The notes: generated by a model not told the origin, from the sequence alone. A stretch of 64,000 bases of DNA from Niveispirillum fermenti (GCF_048066175.1 NZ_JBLTXA010000007.1:124001-188000), one strand, 5' to 3'. Counted from the first letter of the stretch, positions 25,819-36,138 are shown. Program-made: numbers and translations.

Positions 25819-28769
25819 GCCGGCTGGCAACAGGGGGGCAGATCGACCGGTCCAATCCCCTCACCTTCCGCTTCGATGGCCGCACCTATCAGGGGCTGGC
25901 CGGGGATACCCTGGCCTCCGCCCTGATCGCCAATGGCGTCAGGCTGGTGGGACGATCCTTCAAATATCACCGGCCGCGGGGGATTCTGTCGGCAGGGTCG
26001 GAGGAACCCAACGCGCTGGTGACCCTGCGGGAGGGGGCCCATGCCGAACCCAATACCCGCGCCACGCTTGTCGAGCTGTTCGACGGGCTGACGGCCATCA
26101 GCCAGAACCGCTGGCCGAACCTGCGGTTCGATCTGCTGGCGGTGAACCAGGCCATCGCGCCGATGCTGGTGGCCGGCTTCTACTACAAGACCTTCATGTG
26201 GCCGGCTTCCTTCTGGGAGAAGGTATATGAGCCGCTGATCCGCCGGGCGGCGGGCCTCGGCCACCTTTCCCCCCATCCCGACCCGGACCATTATGACCGG
26301 GCGCATGGGTTCTGCGACCTGCTGGTCATCGGGGGCGGGCCGGCCGGGCTGGCCGCTGCCCTGGCCGCCGGACGGGCAGGCCTGCGCGTGATCCTGGCCG
26401 GGGAGGATTTCCGGTTCGGCGGCCGCCTTCTGTCAGAGCGGCATGTCGTCGCCGGCCTGCCCGGCGATGCCTGGGCGACGCAGGTGGCCGACGAACTGGC
26501 ATCGATGCCCAATGTGCGGCGGCTGGTCCGCACGACCATCGTCGCCGCCTGTGACGGACGCGAATATGTGGCGGTGGAGCGGCTGACCGACCATCTGCCG
26601 CCAACGACACCGGCCCGCCCGCGTCAGCGGCTGTGGAAGATCGTCGCGCGGGAGGCCGTGCTGGCATCGGGCGCCATCGAACGGCCCCTGGTCTTCGGTG
26701 GCAATGACCGGCCGGGGGTCATGCTGGCCTCAGCCGTCTCCACCTATATCAACCGCTTCGCAGCCGTTCCGGGCAAGCGCGCGGTGGTGTTCACCACGGG
26801 CGACAGCGGCTGGCGCACGGCCGCCGACCTGATCGCCGCCGGGGCAGAGGTGGCCGCCCTGGCCGATGCCCGCGACGATGTGCCAGCGGCGGTCCGGGCA
26901 CTCCTGCCCCGCGGGGTTCCCGTCCATATCGGGGCACGGGTGGCCGACACCCATGGTGCGCCGCTGCATTCCGTCGATCTTTATGCCGATGGAAAGCGCC
27001 ATCAACTCCGTGCCGACCTTCTGGCCATGGCGGGTGGATGGAACCCGGCCATCGGGCTTGGGTCCAACCTGGGCACACGCCCGGTCTGGTCGGACGTGCA
27101 GGAGACATTCCTGCTGACGCAGACCCCGCCGGGCCTTCATATCGCCGGTGCCGCCAACGGCAAGTTCCCACTGGGCGACGCCATCCGCGACGGCTGGTCA
27201 CGCGGCGCACAGATCGCCCAGGCGCTGGGCCGTCCCGGCATTGCCGAACCGGACCTGACGACCAGCGACGATCCGGCCAGCGGCCGCGCGCTGTGGCATG
27301 TCGCAGAGAGGCGCGGCAAGGCCTTCGTCGATTTCCAGAACGATGTCACCGACCGGGATATCGATCTGGCCGTTCAGGAAGGCTTCACCTCCGTCGAGCA
27401 TCTGAAGCGCTACACCACGCTGGGCATGGCGACGGACCAGGGCAAGACCAGCGGCGTCAACGGCCACGTGCTTCTGGCCAGGGCGACCGGCAGGACGCTG
27501 ACGCAGACCGGCACGATCCTGTCACGGCCCCCCTGGCAGCCGGTGGCCATCGGCGCGCTGGCGGGCCATCACCGCGGCCGCGACTTCCGGCCAGAACGCC
27601 TCACCCCCAGTCACGGCTGGGCGGCTGCGCGCGGTGCCGTGTTCACCGACGCCGCCCTGTGGAAGCGCGCGCAATGGTTCCCGCATCATCAGGACGAACC
27701 CTGGCGCGATGCGGTCGACCGGGAGGTACGGCTGACCCGGTCCGGGGTCGGCGTCTGCGATGTCTCGACGCTCGGCAAGATCGACATCCATGGGCCGGAC
27801 GCGGGCACCCTGCTGGACCGGCTATATACCGGCACATTCTCCACCCTGGCGGTGGGGCGCGCCCGCTATGGCATCATGTTGCGCGAGGATGGGTTCGTCT
27901 TCGACGATGGCACGACCACCCGCTTTGCGGCCGATCGCTACTATCTGACGACGACGACGGTCAATGCCGGCCGGGTCATGCAGCATATCGACCACGCCCG
28001 TCAGGTCCTGTGGCCGGAACTGGACGTGCAGGCGGTATCGGTGACCGAACGCTGGGCCGCCTTCTCCATCGCCGGTCCCGCCTCGCGCACGCTGGTCGCG
28101 GCGGCATTGCCGGGGATCGACCTGTCCAACGCCGCCTTCCCGCCCATGGCCGCCATGGAACTGACGTGGGAGGGAGGGCCGGCACGGCTGTTCCGTCTGT
28201 CCTTCTCCGGTGAGCTTGCCTACGAACTCTGCGTGCCGGCCCGTGCGGGCGACCGGCTGATCCGCCGCCTGTTCGATCTTGGCGCCAGCCTTGGCATCAC
28301 GCCCTATGGCACCGAGGCGCTGGGCGTCATGCGGATCGAGAAGGGCCATGTGGCGGGACCGGAACTGAACGGCCAGACCACCGCCGCCGATCTGGGCATG
28401 GGCCGGATGGTATCGAGCAAGAAGGATTTCATCGGCCGCACCCTTGCCGGACGCCCCGCCCTTGTCGATCCAAACCGCCCGGTGCTGGTCGGGCTGAAGC
28501 CACGTGACCGGCGCCAGTTGTTCACGGCGGGCGCGCATCTGGTCCGGCCGGGCCAGGCGCCGGTCGCGGCGCATGACGAGGGCTATGTCACCTCCGTCGC
28601 CTATTCACCGACGCTGGGCCATCCCATCGCTCTGGCCCTGCTGTCCGGCGGGCGGGGCCGCCATGGTGAGCTTATCGTTGCCCATGACCTGTTGCGCGGA
28701 ACCGCCGTGGAGGCGGAAATCTGTGATCCGGTTTTCTACGATCCCGAAGGAGCGCGCGTCCGTGGTTGA
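25815..28769 (+). CDS. soxA: Sarcosine oxidase subunit alpha
   Basis: The 984-residue alpha subunit. An N-terminal ferredoxin-like domain (FRFDGRTYQGLAGDTLASAL) is followed by a NAD-binding Rossmann domain (VIGGGPAGLAAALAAGRAG, about residues 175-195) and a C-terminal aminomethyltransferase (GcvT-like) half that binds tetrahydrofolate. The start at 25815 is translationally coupled to soxD; a longer frame back to 25716 is inside soxD. Its stop overlaps the GTG start of soxG by 8 bp. Confidence 0.95.
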   Translation: MSRLATGGQIDRSNPLTFRFDGRTYQGLAGDTLASALIANGVRLVGRSFKYHRPRGILSAGSEEPNALVTLREGAHAEPNTRATLVELFDGLTAISQNRWPNLRFDLLAVNQAIAPMLVAGFYYKTFMWPASFWEKVYEPLIRRAAGLGHLSPHPDPDHYDRAHGFCDLLVIGGGPAGLAAALAAGRAGLRVILAGEDFRFGGRLLSERHVVAGLPGDAWATQVADELASMPNVRRLVRTTIVAACDGREYVAVERLTDHLPPTTPARPRQRLWKIVAREAVLASGAIERPLVFGGNDRPGVMLASAVSTYINRFAAVPGKRAVVFTTGDSGWRTAADLIAAGAEVAALADARDDVPAAVRALLPRGVPVHIGARVADTHGAPLHSVDLYADGKRHQLRADLLAMAGGWNPAIGLGSNLGTRPVWSDVQETFLLTQTPPGLHIAGAANGKFPLGDAIRDGWSRGAQIAQALGRPGIAEPDLTTSDDPASGRALWHVAERRGKAFVDFQNDVTDRDIDLAVQEGFTSVEHLKRYTTLGMATDQGKTSGVNGHVLLARATGRTLTQTGTILSRPPWQPVAIGALAGHHRGRDFRPERLTPSHGWAAARGAVFTDAALWKRAQWFPHHQDEPWRDAVDREVRLTRSGVGVCDVSTLGKIDIHGPDAGTLLDRLYTGTFSTLAVGRARYGIMLREDGFVFDDGTTTRFAADRYYLTTTTVNAGRVMQHIDHARQVLWPELDVQAVSVTERWAAFSIAGPASRTLVAAALPGIDLSNAAFPPMAAMELTWEGGPARLFRLSFSGELAYELCVPARAGDRLIRRLFDLGASLGITPYGTEALGVMRIEKGHVAGPELNGQTTAADLGMGRMVSSKKDFIGRTLAGRPALVDPNRPVLVGLKPRDRRQLFTAGAHLVRPGQAPVAAHDEGYVTSVAYSPTLGHPIALALLSGGRGRHGELIVAHDLLRGTAVEAEICDPVFYDPEGARVRG

Positions 28770-29265
28770 TACTGTTCGGATTACGGAACGGCCGGACCTG
28801 TCCGTGGCCTCCATCCTGGCGCGCCGCGGCGCAACCACGGCCGCCATTGGCGGAGCGATTGGCATCGACATGCCCCTCGGGCCGACCTGGGTGGCGGCGG
28901 AACGCTTCATCATGATGGGAACCGGACCGGGAAGCTGGCTGGCAGTCGGACATGATGACGGCTCCGACGGATGCGGCGACCTGGGGGACCGGCTCACCGG
29001 ACTGGCCAGCGTGTCTGACCAGACCGGCGCCTACCGCCTGTTCCGGGTGGAGGGGCCGGATGCACGGACCCTGCTCCAGCGTGGCGCCTATATCGATCTG
29101 GACGGCGTGGCCTTTCCGGCCGGTGCGGTTGGCGTCACCATGATCGGGCATGTGGATGTGATCATCCGCAACATAACGGACGGGCACTGCTACGAGGTCG
29201 CGGTCTACCGCAGCTACACCGACAGCTTCATGCGATGGGCCGATGCCGCCTGCGCCGGGCTTTGA
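28762..29265 (+). CDS. soxG: Sarcosine oxidase subunit gamma
   Basis: The 167-residue gamma subunit, homologous to a GcvT domain (GAYRLFRVEGPDARTLLQRG, CYEVAVYRSYTDSFMRW). The GTG at 28762 has GAAGGAG upstream and overlaps the end of soxA; the long frame extending back inside soxA is an artefact. The four subunit genes form a complete operon. No folate-handling genes (glyA, folD, purU) follow it here. Confidence 0.92.
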   Translation: MVDTVRITERPDLSVASILARRGATTAAIGGAIGIDMPLGPTWVAAERFIMMGTGPGSWLAVGHDDGSDGCGDLGDRLTGLASVSDQTGAYRLFRVEGPDARTLLQRGAYIDLDGVAFPAGAVGVTMIGHVDVIIRNITDGHCYEVAVYRSYTDSFMRWADAACAGL

Positions 29266-29302
29266 GCGACAGCGGGGCAGCGCCGCCCCTGCACGGAAGC
29301 AT

Positions 29303-30388
29303 TCACCCCCGCATGGGCAGATAGGGGTGGTCCAACCCGAAGGCCACCGGCCCCATCACCCGCAGCGCGGCGTCGGAACGAAGCTGGGGGGGGGCCGGGA
29401 CAGCCACGATCCTGATCCGCTGGCCGTAACGCAGGCTTTGGGTCGGTATCGGTTCGCCCGTGTCACGATCGACGATGCAGATCAGGTCGGGCACGATGGC
29501 CAGGACGCGGTCGCCAATGCGCGCCACAAGGTTTTCGTTCTGGAACAGCACTTCGGCTTCACCCGCCCCATCCAGGGCCGCCACCCGCGCCAGGCCTGAG
29601 GCGAAGCCATCCGCCGTCCGACGCTCCAGATCGGTGATCTTGCCGTCGAACAGGATGGCCCCACCGCCATAAGGCGGGAGGGTACGCAGGCAGTCCACCA
29701 GCGATCCGACGGGATCACCGCCGCGCCGACCCTGGCGGATGGCCCGGCCCACGGCCAGCGCCGCCGACAGGGTACCCGGCACGACCGCCGCCTTCATGCG
29801 CGCGCCATCCATGGGGAAACAGGCGATGAAGACACGCAACCCCATCTGGATGGCCAGCGCCCGCGTCATGTCCTCCGCCACCTTGTCGGTTACGGCGTTG
29901 ATGACGGCGCTGTTATGGTATTCATCGATCACCACCAGCGGCGTGGCGCGGATGCCGTGCAGGCTGAAGCTGTTCATCTGCAATTCGGGGAAGGCGCGGC
30001 CCATGCCGTCACCGTCGATCACGGGCAGGCCCCGCATGGCGCCCGCCGCCAGTGGCAACAGCGAATTGCCGCCGCCGATCTCCGCCGGCAGCAGGGCGTC
30101 GATCCGCCGGCCCAGATGCGCTTCCAGCCGGTCCAGGGCGGCCATCACCTCATCCCCGCGGATCAGTTTTTCAACCTGCACGGTAGGGGCGCCGAAACCG
30201 GCGATGGAACAGACCAGCGCATCGTCGGGCAGGTCCGCCGGGGCCAGGATGCGCGGCGCCCCGTGGCGGGCGAAGGCTTCCCCGGCCACCAGCCGGCCGA
30301 TATGCGGATCACCGCCGCCGCCGGTGCCCAGGAAGGCGGCTCCACGGGCAAGGTCTTCAAGATCGTCGATGGACAGGTCGAGGGACAT
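29303..30388 (-). CDS. DUF917-family protein (S-methyl-thiohydantoin desulfurase type)
   Basis: A 361-residue DUF917 protein of normal length. The N-terminal segment LARGAAFLGTGGGGDPHIG is the family hallmark, and a central IDGDGMGRAFPELQM follows. Structural annotations place some members as S-methyl thiohydantoin desulfurases, but function is largely unknown. They typically sit beside HyuA-type proteins and NCS1 or amidohydrolase genes. It is the last gene of the hyuA-TonB-NCS1-racemase operon, 32 bp after the racemase gene. Confidence 0.85.
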   Translation of the reverse strand: MSLDLSIDDLEDLARGAAFLGTGGGGDPHIGRLVAGEAFARHGAPRILAPADLPDDALVCSIAGFGAPTVQVEKLIRGDEVMAALDRLEAHLGRRIDALLPAEIGGGNSLLPLAAGAMRGLPVIDGDGMGRAFPELQMNSFSLHGIRATPLVVIDEYHNSAVINAVTDKVAEDMTRALAIQMGLRVFIACFPMDGARMKAAVVPGTLSAALAVGRAIRQGRRGGDPVGSLVDCLRTLPPYGGGAILFDGKITDLERRTADGFASGLARVAALDGAGEAEVLFQNENLVARIGDRVLAIVPDLICIVDRDTGEPIPTQSLRYGQRIRIVAVPAPPQLRSDAALRVMGPVAFGLDHPYLPMRG

Positions 30389-30420
30389 GATGTCGGCCTT
30401 GTGAGGGAATGTCTGAAAGA

Positions 30421-31128
30421 TCAGCGGCGCGGCGGCGGCGGAAAGGCCCGGCGGCTGTGAGACAGGCCCAGCGACAGGCAGGTCACGGCCGCCATCAAGG
30501 CCGCCTGCAGCGGGCTGATGACGGGAACAGGCGTGCCGCGCGCGGCCAGGGCGGCGGACAGCTTGTCCGACAGGCCCAGGAAGCCGGTGCAGCCCAGCAG
30601 GATGGCATCGGCCCGGTCCCGCTCGATGGCCTGCACGGCCCCGTCCAGCAGGCGGGGCAGCAGCGTATCGCCGCTATGATCGATATCGAGCACGCCGATC
30701 TCCACGGCCTGGACGCTGGCCAGCTTGGCACGCAATCCATAAAGAAGGGCGTTGCGTTCCAGCAGGGGGCGAACGCGGTCGGATATGGTGACCACGCCGA
30801 ACCGGTGACCCAGGGTGGCGGCCAGGTGCATGCCCGCCTCTCCCGGCCCGATGACGGGGATGGACACGGCCTCACGCGCGCCATGCAGACCGGGATCGCC
30901 GACGCAATCGATGATGATCGCGTCCACACCGTCCGCCTCTGCCTGGCGGGCGCTGGCGACGACGCCGGGTGAACACATCACCTCGTCATGCAGGCTTTCG
31001 ATCGAGGGCGGGCCGTCCGCGATGTTCACATGGCTGAAACGCAGGGGTGCCAGCAGGTCGCCGAATTCCTGGCGTTTGTGCGGGCGCGGGGTGATGTGCG
31101 GCGTGATCAGCCGGACATGGTGGGTCAT
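30421..31128 (-). CDS. Asp/Glu/hydantoin racemase family protein
   Basis: A 235-residue racemase of the HyuE group. Two catalytic cysteines sit in mirror motifs, IIDCVGDPGL and LLGCTGFLGL, as needed for two-base racemisation. The start at 31128 overlaps the NCS1 permease stop (ATGA). In hydantoin pathways such enzymes interconvert D- and L-5-substituted hydantoins. A paralogue lies at 38991-39749. Confidence 0.88.
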   Translation of the reverse strand: MTHHVRLITPHITPRPHKRQEFGDLLAPLRFSHVNIADGPPSIESLHDEVMCSPGVVASARQAEADGVDAIIIDCVGDPGLHGAREAVSIPVIGPGEAGMHLAATLGHRFGVVTISDRVRPLLERNALLYGLRAKLASVQAVEIGVLDIDHSGDTLLPRLLDGAVQAIERDRADAILLGCTGFLGLSDKLSAALAARGTPVPVISPLQAALMAAVTCLSLGLSHSRRAFPPPPRR

Positions 31129-32423
31129 GATGTCTGCTCCGGGATCGCAATCGGCGCCCGGCGGGCGAACCACAGCCGGGACAGCAACAGGTGGAAAAGG
31201 CCAGCGGCCAGCATGGCGTCGATGGCCGGAATGCCCGTCAACCGGTACCAGCCCGCCGACGCACCGGCCCCCACGGCCACGGCAAGGCCCCAGGACAGGA
31301 AGGCGGCGACCGACAGGCGCGGCCGCGCCGCCATCATTTCCGGCACATACCGCCGGCCGCTGACAGTGAAATAGTCGGTCAGATAGATGGCGGCCACTGG
31401 CGGGATGGCGATGCCGACCGCCAGCATCAGCGGGATCAGGTGCGAACTGACGCCCAGGGCCGCCAGCGTGACGCCGATGGCACCGGCCGCCCCGACGACC
31501 CAATGGTGGCGGACCCGACCCAGCGCCGCCGACAGGCCCAGGGAGGAGGAATAGAGATTGCCGGCATTGGTCATCCAGGCCTTGACGACCAGGAACAGCA
31601 ACGCCGGCACACCCAGACCCAACGCCACCATCAGCGCCACCAGATCACGATGTCCCGTGGCGATGGCGGGAACGGCCGCCAGGACCAGCACCAGGGGCAT
31701 CATGCCATAGCTCAGCAGGGCGGCAATCCGCGCCTGTCCCGCATCGCGGGCAAACCGCGTGATGTCGGGAAAGATCGTCGCACCCACCACCATCGCCCCC
31801 ACGACGGCGGAGATGCCAATACCCAGCGTCGGCGGGTCGGCAGGCGTGGCCAGAAGCACACCCGGCTCCGCCATGCGCCAGCCCAGGAAGGCCATGGCCA
31901 GCAACACCAGCCCAACCAGCGGCATGACCAGATTGGACAGGCGCTGAAGCCCCGCGAAGCCGAACAGCGTCGTGGTGATCATCAGCGACCCGCCGATCAG
32001 GATATAGGGCGTGGGACCCAGGCCGATCCCCATCTGCCGGCCGATGCCGGCCAGGCTTTCCCCAAAAATCTGCGCCGTCACCCCGAACCAGCCCAGCAGC
32101 GTCAGCGCCAGAACGAAGCTGACCACCCGCCCTCCATCGCGCCCGAAGGCCAGCCGGATGATCTGCGCCGTCGACAGGCGGGTCCGGGCCGCCATGCTGC
32201 CCGTGGCCATGCCCAGCACGGTCAGGATGGCGGCCCCGGCGGCAAAGACCAGGGCGGACCGCCCCAGCCCCTGCGCCGTTCCAATCTCTGCCCCCATCAC
32301 AAAAGCCGGCAGGGCGATGATGACGCCGATCTTGATCAGGGCAATGCGCCAACCGTGGACAATGGCGACGCTTTCCGGCACAGGACCGTTTGCATATTCC
32401 TGGCGTGAGCCGATGCCGGCCAT
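31125..32423 (-). CDS. NCS1-family permease (cytosine/purine/hydantoin type)
   Basis: A 432-residue CodB-like transporter with about 12 membrane segments. Family features include LGWFGVTAQIFGESL and the central FPDITRFARDAGQARIAA. NCS1 proteins import nucleobases, allantoin or hydantoins with Na+ or H+. It is placed between a TonB receptor gene and a hydantoin-type racemase, which points to a cyclic ureide or hydantoin-like substrate. It is translationally coupled to the racemase. Confidence 0.88.
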   Translation of the reverse strand: MAGIGSRQEYANGPVPESVAIVHGWRIALIKIGVIIALPAFVMGAEIGTAQGLGRSALVFAAGAAILTVLGMATGSMAARTRLSTAQIIRLAFGRDGGRVVSFVLALTLLGWFGVTAQIFGESLAGIGRQMGIGLGPTPYILIGGSLMITTTLFGFAGLQRLSNLVMPLVGLVLLAMAFLGWRMAEPGVLLATPADPPTLGIGISAVVGAMVVGATIFPDITRFARDAGQARIAALLSYGMMPLVLVLAAVPAIATGHRDLVALMVALGLGVPALLFLVVKAWMTNAGNLYSSSLGLSAALGRVRHHWVVGAAGAIGVTLAALGVSSHLIPLMLAVGIAIPPVAAIYLTDYFTVSGRRYVPEMMAARPRLSVAAFLSWGLAVAVGAGASAGWYRLTGIPAIDAMLAAGLFHLLLSRLWFARRAPIAIPEQTS

Positions 32424-32457
32424 GGAGTACTCCCTTCACCCGCTTGTCTTTATGGAA

Positions 32458-34527
32458 CTAGAACCGGAACGTCGCCTCCACGCCATAGCTGCGCGGCTGG
32501 TTGGGAAAGCGCAGATCGGATCCGGTGATGGACAGGTTGGTCGCATGCCGGCTGTCGGTCAGGTTCTTGCCGACCAGCGCCACGGCCCAGTCGGACGCAT
32601 CCACCGACAGCCGGGCGTCGATGAAGCTTTTCGTACCGGTGCGCATTGTGTTGTTGAGGTCGAAATAGAAGGCGCCGCGCCGCTGGTAGGAACCGAAAGC
32701 GATCAGGTCCATATCCGCCGTCAGGGGTTGTGTGTAGGTGGCTGATGCGTTGAAGGTGAAGGGCGGCACGGTGGGCGATTTCTTGCCCACGGCGGTGGCG
32801 GCCCCCAGTTCCGTGGTGTCGATGGCGGCAACCGTGCTGTCGGTGACACCGATACCGGCATTGACCGACAGCGCATCGGTCAACCTTGCGTTCAGTTCCA
32901 ACTCGAACCCGTCGATATCCGTACTCTTGATGTTCAGGACACCGCGGCGGGATTCCGTGGCGGAGAAGATCACAAAGGACAGGAGCTGGTTGGAATAGTC
33001 GATATGGAAGACCGACCCGTTCAGCGTCATCAGCCCGTCCATCAGCGTGGTCTTGAACCCCACCTCGTAATTGCGCGTGGTCTCGTTGTCGAACTTGGTG
33101 TTCTGGGTGAAGCCGCCGGTGCGGAAACCCTCCGAATAGGTGACATAGGTCATCACATCGGGCGACCATTTGTAGGAGACCTGCAATTTGGGCTGCAATT
33201 TCTTGAAGGTCGCCTGTTTGAAGCTGGCCGCCGGGGCGCGGCGGTCGCGCGAATCCTGCTTGTCGCGGTCATAGCGCAGGGCCGCCAGCAGCGTCAGTTC
33301 CTCCGTCACCTCATATTCCCCCTGTCCGAACAGGGCCCAGCTTTCACTGTTGATGCGGTTCAACTGGTTCAGCAGGTTGGGATTGATGCCGCCGGGGATC
33401 TCCGCCCCCACCTGGATCGCCTGGTTCTCCTGCTTGTCCTGGTAGAAACCGCCGACGATCCAGTTGAACACTCCCTTGCCATTCGATGCCAGGCGCAGTT
33501 CCTGGTTCATCACCTTGGTGGCGAAGGTGATATCCTGAACCCGCAGCGGGGCAGCGGAATAATCGGCGTCGGCGAAGATCCATTGCTCCACGTCCGCGAA
33601 ACCGCTGACAGAGATCAGGCTGACAGCCCCCATGTCATAGTCGAGCCGTAGTGACGCATCCCGGAACCGGGTACTGTCGCGTCCGATGATATTGCTGGTT
33701 GCCAGGCCGTCCACGATATCGTCGATACCTGCAAAATTGCCCGCTGCGTCGCGCGGTGCGATGTCCTGGATGCAGCAACTGCCATCACCCTCCGTCCAGG
33801 CGCCGCGCATCTGTGCGCGCAGCTTCTCCCCCTGATAAACGAATTGCAGGCGGCCCGACGTTTGATCGCTGAAGTCGATCCGGTCGCCGCGCGCATTATG
33901 GATCAGGCCGTCCGTACTGCGATGGTAGGCGCTGGCCCGCACGAAAAGCCTGTCTTCCACGATGGGACCCGATACGACACCCGACAGGCGGTAGGTGTTG
34001 CCCCGGCCATAGCTTGCCTTCACCTGGCCCTCCGTCTCGTTGGTGGGCCTCTTCGTGGTGATATTGATGGCGCCCGCGATGGCACCCTGGCCGTACAACG
34101 CCCCCTGCGGCCCCTTCAGCACCTCGATCTGGGCCACATCAATCAGGTCCTGGGTCAGGAAGTCGTTCGACCCTAACTGCACGCCATCGACAATGATGCT
34201 GACCGGCGGCAGGGCGCCCTGGGCACCGGCAAGGCCCCGCATGGTCAGGAAGGTCTCGTTGCTGCGGAACGTCTCCCGGATGATCAGGTTGGGCGTCATG
34301 TCGACGAAGTCGCGCACGCTCTCGATGCCGGCCTGCTCGATCTGCGCGGCGGAGAAGACGGTAACCGATTCCGGCACCTCCTGCAGGCGCTCCTCCCGCT
34401 TGCGGGCGGTCACGACGATCTCCTCAAGCTGTATTTCCGATGCCGTCACAGCCGGCACCGGCGGCAGCAGGACTGTCGTCAGCAGCAGCGACGCCAGGAT
34501 GGAATGTTTCCCTTTACGCTTTCCCAT
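32458..34527 (-). CDS. TonB-dependent outer-membrane receptor (hydantoin-cluster receptor)
   Basis: A 689-residue TonB-dependent receptor with a signal peptide (LLLTTVLLPPVPAVTA). It has a TonB-box-like EEIVVTARKREERLQEVP, plug motifs (IEVLKGPQGALYGQGAIAGAI) and a barrel ending in a C-terminal phenylalanine (VEATFRF). GGGAG precedes the ATG. It lies between hyuA (48 bp upstream) and the NCS1 gene (34 bp downstream). This ties an outer-membrane active-transport step to the pathway, unusual for small hydantoins that can use porins. Confidence 0.9.
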   Translation of the reverse strand: MGKRKGKHSILASLLLTTVLLPPVPAVTASEIQLEEIVVTARKREERLQEVPESVTVFSAAQIEQAGIESVRDFVDMTPNLIIRETFRSNETFLTMRGLAGAQGALPPVSIIVDGVQLGSNDFLTQDLIDVAQIEVLKGPQGALYGQGAIAGAINITTKRPTNETEGQVKASYGRGNTYRLSGVVSGPIVEDRLFVRASAYHRSTDGLIHNARGDRIDFSDQTSGRLQFVYQGEKLRAQMRGAWTEGDGSCCIQDIAPRDAAGNFAGIDDIVDGLATSNIIGRDSTRFRDASLRLDYDMGAVSLISVSGFADVEQWIFADADYSAAPLRVQDITFATKVMNQELRLASNGKGVFNWIVGGFYQDKQENQAIQVGAEIPGGINPNLLNQLNRINSESWALFGQGEYEVTEELTLLAALRYDRDKQDSRDRRAPAASFKQATFKKLQPKLQVSYKWSPDVMTYVTYSEGFRTGGFTQNTKFDNETTRNYEVGFKTTLMDGLMTLNGSVFHIDYSNQLLSFVIFSATESRRGVLNIKSTDIDGFELELNARLTDALSVNAGIGVTDSTVAAIDTTELGAATAVGKKSPTVPPFTFNASATYTQPLTADMDLIAFGSYQRRGAFYFDLNNTMRTGTKSFIDARLSVDASDWAVALVGKNLTDSRHATNLSITGSDLRFPNQPRSYGVEATFRF

Positions 34528-34575
34528 GATGAACTCCCGTGTTCACTTATTGTTGTATGAAAGGAGCGATCTGTC

Positions 34576-36138
34576 TCAGGCCAATGATTGCCGGCCTGTT
34601 CGCAGCGCCCCGACGGCCTTGGCCCGGATGCGCACCGCACCGCCCGGCACATAGGCGAGCGGCCGTTCCTCCAGGTCGAAGATCTCAATGGTGGCTGGAT
34701 CAGCGCCGGCCGACGCGGCGGCGGCGATGGCTTCCGCCCGCGCCTGCTCCAGCGCCGCGTCCCGGCCGATGCGGCCATAATGGTAGACACGGTCAACCTC
34801 GCCGCCGACCTGGGCCACGGCGGCACCGATGGCGTTGGCCACACCGGCATGCGGTGGGACCACCACCTCCGACACGCCGGAAATTGGCCGGGAGACCAGC
34901 ACGGCACCGCCCCCCACCAAGATCAAGGGCAGGGCGGCAGCGCTGGTCTTGACCCGGTCCACGCCTTCCTCGATCAGGCGGTGGATATGATCGACACCGG
35001 CCGCCACCAGCGTGGCCGGCAGATGCGCCACCTTCTCCCGATCGCCGATATCGGCACAACCGGCGGCAACGGCGATGTCGGTGGCCGTCAGCGTGTCGCC
35101 ACCGAAGACCAGGGCCCGTTCCCGGATGCGGAACCCGACGGAACGCGGGCCGATGGCCAGCCCGTCCCCGTCCGCCGCCACCAGACTGCCGCCGCCCAGA
35201 CCGATGGCCAGGATGTCGGGCATGCGGAAATTGGTGCGCACGCCGCCAACATCGGCGGTCACCGCCGCCTCGCGCGGGAAACCATTGACCAGCATGCCGA
35301 TATCCGACGTGGTGCCACCGATATCGACCACCAGCGCATCCTTGATGCCGCAGAGATAAGCGGCACCCCGCATGCTGTTGGTGGGGCCCGACGCAAAAGT
35401 CAGGACGGGATATTGCTCGACGGTGTCGGCACTCATCAGCGTGCCGTCATTCTGGCTGACGAAGAAGGGCGCCTGGATGTCCAGCCTGGCCAGCGCGTCG
35501 CGGAAGGAACTGACGACCTGCGTCGCCAGATCGGCCAGGCTGGCATTCATGATGCCGGCATTCTCGCGTTCCAGCAGGCCCAGCCGGCCGATGCGGCTGG
35601 ACAGGGTCACGCGCACGCCGGGCATCTCCTCACGCAGGATGGCCTCCGCCCGCTCCTCCATGGCGCCGGCCACGGGGGAGAAGACGGCGGACACGGCCAC
35701 GCTGCGCAGGCCACGCCGCTGGAAATCCCGCGCAGCCGCACGGATGGCCGCCTCGTCCAGCGGCGTGTCGACGCGACCATCATACTGCACCAGCCCGCCG
35801 ACCAGCACGGTGGCGCCATGCATCTTCTCGCGGATATCGGCCGGCCAGCCGACCAGCGGCGGCAGGCCCGTCGTCGCGGGCAGGGCGATGCGGATGATGC
35901 CAACCGGCAGCAGATGCGCCCGCTCCACCACGGCATTGGTGAAATGGGTGGTGCCAATCATCACCGCCTCGATGGCGTCGGCGGGAACCTTCGCCTGACC
36001 CATCACGGCGGTGATGGCATCGATGATGCCGCCGCTCACATCCGCCGTGGTCCCCGCCTTGTGCCAGGCCAGGATCGTTCTTCCGTCCAGAAGAACGGCG
36101 TCGGTATTGGTTCCGCCGACATCGATGCCGATCCGCAT
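34576..36138 (-). CDS. Hydantoinase/oxoprolinase family protein, HyuA type
   Basis: A 520-residue protein with a hydantoinase/oxoprolinase N-terminal domain (MRIGIDVGGTNTDAVLLDG, residues 1-19) and the hydantoinase A core (LVVDIGGTTSDIGMLVNGFP). ATP-dependent members open hydantoin or 5-oxoproline rings. It is shorter than full HyuA proteins (about 690 residues) and no HyuB partner is in view. This short class is commonly found beside DUF917 proteins. It is the first gene of the operon; the 172-bp region upstream has G-rich direct repeats. Confidence 0.88.
   Translation of the reverse strand: MRIGIDVGGTNTDAVLLDGRTILAWHKAGTTADVSGGIIDAITAVMGQAKVPADAIEAVMIGTTHFTNAVVERAHLLPVGIIRIALPATTGLPPLVGWPADIREKMHGATVLVGGLVQYDGRVDTPLDEAAIRAAARDFQRRGLRSVAVSAVFSPVAGAMEERAEAILREEMPGVRVTLSSRIGRLGLLERENAGIMNASLADLATQVVSSFRDALARLDIQAPFFVSQNDGTLMSADTVEQYPVLTFASGPTNSMRGAAYLCGIKDALVVDIGGTTSDIGMLVNGFPREAAVTADVGGVRTNFRMPDILAIGLGGGSLVAADGDGLAIGPRSVGFRIRERALVFGGDTLTATDIAVAAGCADIGDREKVAHLPATLVAAGVDHIHRLIEEGVDRVKTSAAALPLILVGGGAVLVSRPISGVSEVVVPPHAGVANAIGAAVAQVGGEVDRVYHYGRIGRDAALEQARAEAIAAAASAGADPATIEIFDLEERPLAYVPGGAVRIRAKAVGALRTGRQSLA

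Noticed and set aside
29274..29289. GGGGC/GCCCC inverted repeat between soxG and the DUF917 gene
   Set aside because: It has short arms, no T-run and a very GC-rich background, so it is too weak to call a terminator.
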